From SIG78 sp045585955 (GTDB lineage Bacteria; Verrucomicrobiota; Lentisphaeria; Victivallales; Victivallaceae): DNA of 7,105 nucleotides. The notes beneath the pieces are model-generated. The model had not been told where the DNA came from. It did not search any database and saw only the letters and a list, made by a program, of their open reading frames with translations. The position numbers and the translations under genes were made by a program. Shown here piece after piece: positions 1 through 5,552 of the stretch. Each line of letters begins with the position of its first letter. Within the stretch, counting starts at the first letter, position 1. The stretch covers positions 1 to 7,105 of the forward strand of contig JAZMZK010000050.1 in assembly GCA_045585955.1 (NCBI GenBank). Direction: 5' to 3'.

Positions 1-2
1 TG

Positions 3-779
3 GTGAGTAAAACTTGTCAAATAGGTGTTTTGCCGTTGTATTACCTCAAAAAAATCTATAAAAACAACACATCCTTACGCCCGGCAGGGCGCACTTCACG
101 CAGTTTTGACAATTGTCAAAACTGCTCTTCACACCTTCACATCTTCACTCGATCAGCGTTCACGCTGATCGAACTGCTGGTGGTGATCGCAATCATCGCA
201 ATTTTGGCAGCCATGCTGCTGCCGGCACTTTCCGCAGCCAGAGAGCGTGCCAAAGATGCCAACTGCAAGAGCAATTTCAAACAAATTGGTCTGAAATGGG
301 CGTTGTACTGGGATGATTACAATGGTTATTGCCCGGACAACGGAAGCATCCTTTTCCCGGCTAAACTCCTGGAAGCTTATTCTTATGAAAATGAAAATGC
401 CACCGGCACAGCCAGGTATGTAAATTATGTTTGCCCCTCGGAAGCTGATATCGGCTCATACTCCTACACCACCAATTACTGGGTGTTCCCCTGTGCTTCG
501 CCCCGGAATGACTCCACTAAAGTTGGTTCTTATCCGGTAGGGGCGTTGAATGTTTACAGTATGCCGCACCCGGATAAGCACCTGATAACCATGGGAACAG
601 AAAAAGGCAAACCAACCGTAAGTTCTTATCAGAACTACCCGAATCGTTTCCGCCACAATGGAGCGGTCAACGAACACTATCTTGACGGGCATGTGGAAGG
701 GCACACCATGCAGGAATGGGTAAATATCGCCAAAGACGGCGTAAATTACAACCGTTATTGGAAATTTTACTTGAAATAA
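3..779 (+). CDS. Prepilin-type N-terminal cleavage/methylation protein with C-terminal H-X9-DG motif (PulG-like)
   Basis: This is a type IV pilin or type II secretion pseudopilin-like protein, expected to be anchored in the inner membrane by its N-terminal helix and processed by a prepilin peptidase. The class III signal begins at F53 (FTLIELL, with the conserved Glu at mature position 5, E57) and continues as a hydrophobic helix to about residue 76. The residue before the cleavage site is Ala52, not the usual Gly. The C-terminal part has H218 followed by nine residues and D228-G229, the 'H-X9-DG' signature of prepilin-processing-associated proteins common in the PVC superphylum. The start is uncertain. 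GTG at 3 is the first in-frame candidate but lies at the window edge, so the frame could open further upstream; TTG codons at 30 and 36 are alternatives, and no clear Shine-Dalgarno is seen. A 52-residue leader is long for this family and is built from DNA repeats, so translation may begin later. The gene ends 38 bp before the next one. Role in fibre assembly or glycan handling is inferred from family and neighbours only. Confidence 0.8.
   Translation: MSKTCQIGVLPLYYLKKIYKNNTSLRPAGRTSRSFDNCQNCSSHLHIFTRSAFTLIELLVVIAIIAILAAMLLPALSAARERAKDANCKSNFKQIGLKWALYWDDYNGYCPDNGSILFPAKLLEAYSYENENATGTARYVNYVCPSEADIGSYSYTTNYWVFPCASPRNDSTKVGSYPVGALNVYSMPHPDKHLITMGTEKGKPTVSSYQNYPNRFRHNGAVNEHYLDGHVEGHTMQEWVNIAKDGVNYNRYWKFYLK
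78..91. repeat. Short inverted repeat in the prepilin leader
   Basis: CGCCC at 78-82 pairs with GGGCG at 87-91 around the four-base loop GGCA. It is short and could arise by chance. It is the first of three inverted repeats packed into about 95 bp before the mature pilin coding sequence, which is why it is listed. Confidence 0.35.
100..125. repeat. 26-bp perfect palindrome in the prepilin leader
   Basis: The half-site GCAGTTTTGACAA (100-112) is followed immediately by its exact reverse complement (113-125), with no spacer and no mismatch. The dyad contains TTGACA on both strands, but no matching -10 element lies at a suitable distance on either strand, so a promoter is not supported. A copy of the half-site core TTGTCAAA also occurs at 14-21. 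A fully symmetric site of this length could bind a dimeric regulator, form a cruciform or RNA hairpin, or be a recombination site. CTTCAC-containing sequence flanks it on both sides (94-99 and 127-132). Which role it plays cannot be told from the sequence. Confidence 0.85.
127..150 (+). repeat. Three tandem copies of an 8-bp unit, consensus CTTCACAY
   Basis: The units are CTTCACAC (127-134), CTTCACAT (135-142) and CTTCACTC (143-150). A related CTTCACG lies at 94-100, on the other side of the palindrome. Because 8 is not a multiple of 3, gain or loss of one unit would change the reading frame between any upstream start and the prepilin domain; three units keep the frame. In the present frame the array encodes part of the stretch SSHLHIFTR (residues 42-50). 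Confidence 0.8.
149..172. repeat. 11-bp inverted repeat at the prepilin cleavage site
   Basis: TCGATCAGCGT (149-159) is the exact reverse complement of ACGCTGATCGA (162-172), separated by two bases. The element overlaps the last 8-bp tandem unit and the codons for the prepilin processing site (R50 to E57). In RNA it would form a compact hairpin there. The overlap with strongly constrained codons means some symmetry could be coincidental, but 11 perfect pairs is more than expected by chance. Confidence 0.65.
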
Positions 780-817
780 GCAATCAACATTTTAACACAT
801 CAAGGGATAAATAAAAA

Positions 818-1618
818 ATGAAAAAATCTGCTGCAATCATCTTTTCGCTCTGCACTGTGGCATTTGCCGCAACTGCCGATGACGCCAACCTTTTGAAAAA
901 CGGCAACTTTGCCCGGGGCAAAACCAACTGGGTTACGGTGGGAAGCGTTGGCGAAGAAGCCAACGGCGGCGTGCTGACTTTGGGCGGCAAAGCCAACCGG
1001 GCGATCAGCCGTCAGGTGATCAAAGTGGAAGAAGGTGCAACTTACAAAGTTTCCGCTAAAATAACTTCCAACAAAAGAGTTCAGATCCTGCTGGGCGTTA
1101 TTCCCATGGGCAGACAGAATTACGAAATGTATTACCGCCACAGCTCCGGTGCCAAGCCCGAAACGCTCACCGAACTTGCCGAAGCTTATGTAAAAGGCAG
1201 CAACACAGTGGTTCTCAAAGATAATCCTGCATGGAAAAGCGGCAATATCGTTTTCAACGCCAAAGCAGATATGAGCGATCTGCCCAACTACGAAATTACC
1301 AACTTCCAAAAGTTTGAACGCAAAGACGGCAAGATTTACCTCACTCTGCCTAAAGGCTACAAACGCAATTTTGCTGCCGGAACCAAAGTGCGTTTGCATG
1401 TGGATGGTGCAACTTACCCCTATTTGGCTAACCTCCGCAAAGAATTCCCCGGGGCAGTCGATGCTGCCGGCACCATCGGCAAAGACGGCAAGAGTAAATT
1501 CCCCGCCGGAACCGTGGGGTTCAAAACACTGATCCTGATTCCCGGCAAACCGGCTGCCGATTTGAAAGTGGAAGTGCGGGATGTAAAAGTCGAAAAAGTT
1601 GCCCCCGCCGCCAAATAA
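818..1618 (+). CDS. Secreted protein with CBM4/9-like N-terminal region, otherwise unrecognised
   Basis: The protein has 266 residues and opens with a signal peptide: basic MKK, a hydrophobic stretch at about 5-17, and likely signal peptidase I cleavage after A17 (AFA) or A20 (ATA). Cys12 lies in the signal, but the preceding residues do not form a lipobox, so a lipoprotein is unlikely. The mature start, N24-LLKNGNF-G34 with W38, resembles the first strand of CBM4/9-type beta-sandwich domains (the 'NGDFE...GW' pattern). No catalytic signature is visible, and the mature protein has no cysteine. The second half (about 125-266) is rich in Gly, Lys and alternating hydrophobic residues, consistent with more beta structure, but I do not recognise it. 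The start is ATG at 818, with a modest AAGGG 11 bp upstream. The gene sits 20 bp before a large secreted glycoside hydrolase-like gene and is probably co-transcribed with it, so a role in binding the same glycan is inferred. Confidence is high for a secreted protein and moderate for carbohydrate binding. Confidence 0.88.
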   Translation: MKKSAAIIFSLCTVAFAATADDANLLKNGNFARGKTNWVTVGSVGEEANGGVLTLGGKANRAISRQVIKVEEGATYKVSAKITSNKRVQILLGVIPMGRQNYEMYYRHSSGAKPETLTELAEAYVKGSNTVVLKDNPAWKSGNIVFNAKADMSDLPNYEITNFQKFERKDGKIYLTLPKGYKRNFAAGTKVRLHVDGATYPYLANLRKEFPGAVDAAGTIGKDGKSKFPAGTVGFKTLILIPGKPAADLKVEVRDVKVEKVAPAAK

Positions 1619-1626
1619 TCATTTTT

Positions 1627-1631
1627 TGAGG
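1627..1631 (+). promoter_or_regulatory. Ribosome binding site for the 1281-residue gene
   Basis: TGAGG lies seven bases before the ATG at 1639 and supports that start. It falls in the 20-bp gap after the preceding stop codon, where there is no room for a promoter or terminator, so the two genes probably share a transcript. Confidence 0.7.
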
Positions 1632-1638
1632 TAAAACC

Positions 1639-4600
1639 ATGAAAAATTTACTCCTGGCAGGAGCGTTAATGCTTTCTGCAATGCTCCCGCTTTGTGCCGA
1701 TGTGATACTGGCACCCGACTTTGCGGCAAAGAAAATCGACTATGTAAACAGTGCCGGTAAAAAACTTTATGGCGATATAACCAGCGGCGAAGGGCGCTTT
1801 ACCCAAGGCGGCATTGAGCTGAAAAATCAGGGCTTATATTACGAGGCCCATAAAGTGATAAATCTGAACAACGGCACCCTCTCGTTTGATATAGAGCCTT
1901 TGAACTTTGCCGGCGGCAAATGGAAATCCAATCAAAGCAGTTATATAACTTTGTTTGCCGTTTCCGGCGACAGCGGCTTCACCCAGCTCTGGCTCTATTT
2001 GTACCCTCACGCCAACCAGCTTTGCTTTTACAGCTGGGATAACAACCGCACCACCGTTCAGGCCCGGGGCAGCTTGAAAAAAGTCCCCAAAGCCATGACA
2101 CTCAAACGCAAGACCCGGATCGTCTGCACCTGGGATCCGCAATTCATCCGGCTCTATGTGGATGGCGTGGAGATCGCCAACGCTTCTTACGGTCTGGGTT
2201 CTGACCGCGTTGCCGGTGAAGATATGCTCATACGCTTTATGCCCCCAACTTATATGAACCCCAAAAAGACCAAATATCACAGCCGTATCAGCAATCTTTA
2301 TATAACCGACAACACCAAAACCGCTGCCGAAGTCAAAGCCGAATTTACCGCCAGCAAAGTCAAGGCAAGCGATGTATTGAGCTTGAGTAATCTTTCGATA
2401 CCCCAGCTTAAATCAATTCCGGTGATCGACGGCACTGCCGCCCCCGGCGAGTGGGCCGATGCGGCAAAAGTCCCCCTGCAGAAGCAGAACGAAAAAGGCT
2501 TGCTGGACAGCTCCATAGCCGCCACCGCTCAAGTCAAGCATGGTTCCGGCAAACTTTATGTACTTTTTGATGTACCCACTGTGCAGAAAGCCATCCCCTC
2601 CGGCAAAGCCGGTGTTTTCGATCAGGAGGTCTACCGGGGCAGTCTGGTGGAGGTTTATTTACGGAAAGTCGGCAGCACCCGCAACGATTTTTATCAATTT
2701 ACCGTAGCACCTCACAACGGTTATTCGGTATTGACGCCCAATGCCAAGTTTAAAAATATACCCTTTGAACACAAGGCAAAAGTTTTCAAAGATAAATACC
2801 AAGTGGAAATGGCCATCGACTTGAAGTCGGTGGGTATGCAAGATTTGGAAAAATTGCTGATGAACTTCGGCTTGCACCTCCACGAACGGGATGACATTGC
2901 CCAGTTCGACCGCTGGATAACCTGGAGCGGCCGCGGGGGCCGGGTCAGCTTTGCCCATCAGTGCGGCGAAGTGACTCTGGCAAAAGATAATGCAGCATCG
3001 CAGCTGGCAGCAGTCAGCAATGTCAATTACGGCACTTTTACCTTCAAACATACTGTCAATGTTCCGGCAACGGCAGAACTGACTTTGCGGGATGGTTCAG
3101 CCAAAGTAATGGTGCAGAAAAAGTTTGCCGATGCGGGCAAAATCAGCCTCAACGAAAAACTCAACTGGATCGGCGGCGGATTCTTTGATTTTCAAGTTAC
3201 GGATAAAGCCGGGAAAAAACTCAACGCCTATTCCGGAAAACTGCTGATCAAAGAGCCCTTTGATGTAACTTACCGCACCTTCCCCAGTGCCGGAAAAATC
3301 GAATTTGCCATAGATGCCAACGGTTTGGGCAAAGCAGCGGCAAAGAATCTCAAGTTCACAGCTGTATTGACCGACGGCAAAAAAGTTTACAGCCAAACTT
3401 CAGTCAAACTCCCCGCTTTGCGCAGTACAGCCGATTTGAAACTGCCGGAACTCAAACCCGGCAAGTACAACATGCTTCTTACCCTCGCAGACGGCAAAGC
3501 CATTTACCGCAAAAATGTGGAGTTCATCCGGCCCGACGATGAGTTTATCCGCAACCCCAAAGGTATGGAAAGAGTGATCCCGTCGCCCTGGGGCAAGATG
3601 AGTTACAAGTCCGATAAATTGCAGGGTAAATTCTTTGAATACACTTTCAAAGCCAATTCGCCTTTCCCGGCAAAAGCTGAAAAACTGGGCAAAACCATCC
3701 TCACCGGCAGCGAGCTGGAACTGGTGGTCAACGGCAAAAAACAAATTTTGCAGCACCAAAACTGCAAAGTTCTGGAAAATGCTCCCGACAAAGTGATCAC
3801 CAGTGGCGAACTGGTCTGCAAAGATGCTCCGGTCAAGGTAACTTACCGCTGCACAGCAGCTTACGACGGCTTGCTCAAGTATGATCTCAAGCTGGTTCCC
3901 GCCCGGCCGGTAACGGTCAACCGTTTTGCCTGGTCGGGGTCAGTGGTGCCGGAAATGGCAAAATACTGCCTTGATTTGAATAAATCGCCCACCTTTGCCG
4001 AAGAATATTTTACCCCAAAAAGCACCCGTTACCGCACCTATTACACAGCGTGGGTGACCGGCTTGCAGTACGGATTTACGGTTTTTACTGACAACGATGC
4101 CAACTGGTACGGCAATGATCCCAAGAGTTACCTTTTGCTGGATAAATCGCCTCAACGCACCGTATTGACCGCCGAAATGATCGCCAAAGATGTCAAGATC
4201 ACCCGTCCCATACCTTATGTGCTTGCCATGATGAGCACTCCCGGCAAGCCGCCCCGTTCCGACTGGCGGCAGACTTACAGCGGCGTCCCCGCCAAACCCA
4301 ACACCGGCGGCACCTATTACCGCACCATCGGCTGGGGGCACGAACGGAACATGTTCCGCTGGTACCGCTGGATACTGCTTACCCATTTGTGGAACCCCGA
4401 AGCAGCAGAAAAACGCGTGGCGTATTTCAAAAAACGCGGCACCTATTCAGTGCCTTACTGTTGCGGCAATATCATGCCCGACAGCAACCCAATTTACAAT
4501 TATTACGGCCACGAATGGCGCCGCAGTGTCAAAGGCAGAATTTTGCCGCCATGCGAACAGGGCACCGACCTTGACGGCGTAATGTTCTACGGCGGGATAC

Positions 4601-5484
4601 CCATTTGCTGCAACAATCAGGGGTTTGCCGATTACATGACCCATTACACCAACGAGTATCTCAAAAAGTACGACCTTTACGGCTTGTATCTGGACTTCGG
4701 CGGAGCGTATCCTACGGATACACCCTACAAAGATACCGATTTGACCGAGTATCTTGAACCGGGCAAAAAAGTCACTGCCCGCAATCTGTTCGGATTGCGT
4801 GATCTTTATGAACGCTTACGCAAGATCATCCAATCCCACGGCAAAGATAAGATCCTCTGGATCCACGAGTGGGATCGCTATCACCCGGCATTTACCAGCT
4901 TTGCCGATTTGATCTACCCCGGCGAAGAGTTCATGCACCGCATCCGGGTCAACCGCCGGGTCTACGGCGAAGAAACGCTTCTTGCCCAGTGGCAGGCAGC
5001 ATACAGCAGCAATGTTCACGGTGCCTCGGTACAGTTCCTGACCCAGTACCGCTACTACCGGGAACCCATCCACAATCTGAAAAAGAGTGATAAAGAAAAA
5101 ATCGACTTTGCCCGGGATCTGATGACCATGGTATTGCTCCATGATATAACCATGTCCGACACCTTTACCGGCAAGTGGCATTTGCTCTGGGATCAGCTCG
5201 AAATGAAAAAAGCTGACTTTACAAGCTACTACACCAATGTACCGGTCGTGACCGATAACGATGCGGTAAAGAGTGCCATGTATATCTGGAAAGACCGGAA
5301 AACTGCCGTGCTGATTTTAGGCAACACCACCAACAAAAATCAGGTGTGCAAGGTCAACGATTCCAAGCTCAAGCTGAAAAGTCAGGCAAAAGACCTTTTC
5401 AACAACCAAACAGTTGATTTGAGTAAAGAGATAAAATTCCGGGATTTTGACTTCCTCGTACTGGAAGTAACTCTGGAAAATTAA
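1639..5484 (+). CDS. Secreted multidomain glycoside hydrolase-like protein (LamG-like, CBM9-like, GH123/DUF6067-like)
   Basis: This 1281-residue protein is probably an exported glycan-degrading enzyme. Residues 1-20 form a signal peptide, with cleavage likely after A20; C19 lacks a lipobox. Residues about 25-235 look like a LamG/concanavalin-like lectin domain, with alternating strands and LYVDG at 172-176. Residues about 258-450 resemble a CBM9-type domain: VIDG at 262-265, EW at 271-272, then a strand pattern ending VTLAKD. Residues about 451-634 appear to be Ig-like beta sandwiches. From about 636 (FIRNPKGMERVIPSPWG) to 880 the sequence fits the N-terminal beta domain of GH123/DUF6067 proteins, including TPGKPPRSDWR at 867-877, close to that family's 'TPxKP..xWR' signature. 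A TIM-barrel-like region follows. YLDFGG places D1019 at a strand end, and PGEEF places E1096/E1097 later, so these are candidate catalytic acids. Residues about 1197-1281 look like a C-terminal beta domain. Substrate is unknown; GH123 founders act on N-acetylgalactosamine glycans, but the match here is distant. Vicinal cysteines occur at 941-942 and 990-991. Confidence 0.88.
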   Translation: MKNLLLAGALMLSAMLPLCADVILAPDFAAKKIDYVNSAGKKLYGDITSGEGRFTQGGIELKNQGLYYEAHKVINLNNGTLSFDIEPLNFAGGKWKSNQSSYITLFAVSGDSGFTQLWLYLYPHANQLCFYSWDNNRTTVQARGSLKKVPKAMTLKRKTRIVCTWDPQFIRLYVDGVEIANASYGLGSDRVAGEDMLIRFMPPTYMNPKKTKYHSRISNLYITDNTKTAAEVKAEFTASKVKASDVLSLSNLSIPQLKSIPVIDGTAAPGEWADAAKVPLQKQNEKGLLDSSIAATAQVKHGSGKLYVLFDVPTVQKAIPSGKAGVFDQEVYRGSLVEVYLRKVGSTRNDFYQFTVAPHNGYSVLTPNAKFKNIPFEHKAKVFKDKYQVEMAIDLKSVGMQDLEKLLMNFGLHLHERDDIAQFDRWITWSGRGGRVSFAHQCGEVTLAKDNAASQLAAVSNVNYGTFTFKHTVNVPATAELTLRDGSAKVMVQKKFADAGKISLNEKLNWIGGGFFDFQVTDKAGKKLNAYSGKLLIKEPFDVTYRTFPSAGKIEFAIDANGLGKAAAKNLKFTAVLTDGKKVYSQTSVKLPALRSTADLKLPELKPGKYNMLLTLADGKAIYRKNVEFIRPDDEFIRNPKGMERVIPSPWGKMSYKSDKLQGKFFEYTFKANSPFPAKAEKLGKTILTGSELELVVNGKKQILQHQNCKVLENAPDKVITSGELVCKDAPVKVTYRCTAAYDGLLKYDLKLVPARPVTVNRFAWSGSVVPEMAKYCLDLNKSPTFAEEYFTPKSTRYRTYYTAWVTGLQYGFTVFTDNDANWYGNDPKSYLLLDKSPQRTVLTAEMIAKDVKITRPIPYVLAMMSTPGKPPRSDWRQTYSGVPAKPNTGGTYYRTIGWGHERNMFRWYRWILLTHLWNPEAAEKRVAYFKKRGTYSVPYCCGNIMPDSNPIYNYYGHEWRRSVKGRILPPCEQGTDLDGVMFYGGIPICCNNQGFADYMTHYTNEYLKKYDLYGLYLDFGGAYPTDTPYKDTDLTEYLEPGKKVTARNLFGLRDLYERLRKIIQSHGKDKILWIHEWDRYHPAFTSFADLIYPGEEFMHRIRVNRRVYGEETLLAQWQAAYSSNVHGASVQFLTQYRYYREPIHNLKKSDKEKIDFARDLMTMVLLHDITMSDTFTGKWHLLWDQLEMKKADFTSYYTNVPVVTDNDAVKSAMYIWKDRKTAVLILGNTTNKNQVCKVNDSKLKLKSQAKDLFNNQTVDLSKEIKFRDFDFLVLEVTLEN

Positions 5485-5499
5485 GTAAATCAAACAAGT

Positions 5500-5532
5500 C
5501 AAACTCCCTTTGGCAATAACGCCGGGAGTTTG
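5500..5532 (+). promoter_or_regulatory. Intercistronic stem-loop upstream of the GH4 gene
   Basis: CAAACTCCC (5500-5508) pairs perfectly with GGGAGTTTG (5524-5532). After a bulge of three T residues, GGC (5512-5514) and GCC (5521-5523) add three pairs and leave the six-base loop AATAAC. It begins 16 bases after the upstream stop codon. The following bases (CTTATGTTC) are not a clean T tract, so strong intrinsic termination is doubtful. Partial termination, mRNA end protection or processing that sets different levels for the two flanking genes is the likelier role (inference). Confidence 0.6.
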
Positions 5533-5541
5533 CTTATGTTC

Positions 5542-5548
5542 AGGAGAG
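5542..5548 (+). promoter_or_regulatory. Strong ribosome binding site for the GH4 gene
   Basis: AGGAGAG ends four bases before the ATG at 5553, with the AGGAG core six bases away. It is the best Shine-Dalgarno match in the window and fixes the start of the GH4 gene, whose Rossmann motif would be lost with a later start. Confidence 0.8.
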
Positions 5549-5552
5549 AAAA

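Noticed and set aside
14..62. Possible sigma-70 promoter parts upstream of the palindrome (TTGTCA 14-19, TATTAC 39-44, TTGTAT 36-41, TATAAA 57-62)
   Set aside because: The spacings are 19 or 15 bases and the matches are partial in an AT-rich stretch; nothing selects one pair over another.
106..119. Consensus -35 hexamer TTGACA on both strands within the palindrome
   Set aside because: No acceptable -10 hexamer lies about 17 bases away on either strand (TCACAC and AAGTGC occur there).
127..150. Tandem 8-bp units considered as a CRISPR-like array
   Set aside because: The units are far too short and contiguous, with no spacers.
113..316. Open frame of 67 codons in another + frame
   Set aside because: It overlaps the prepilin gene, lacks a ribosome binding site, and its opening residues are just the tandem repeat read in another frame. 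It matters only as the frame reached after loss of one repeat unit.
800..1399. Minus-strand open frame of 199 codons opposite the secreted binding protein
   Set aside because: It is the antisense shadow of a gene with a clear signal peptide and start; no ribosome binding site or recognisable domain.
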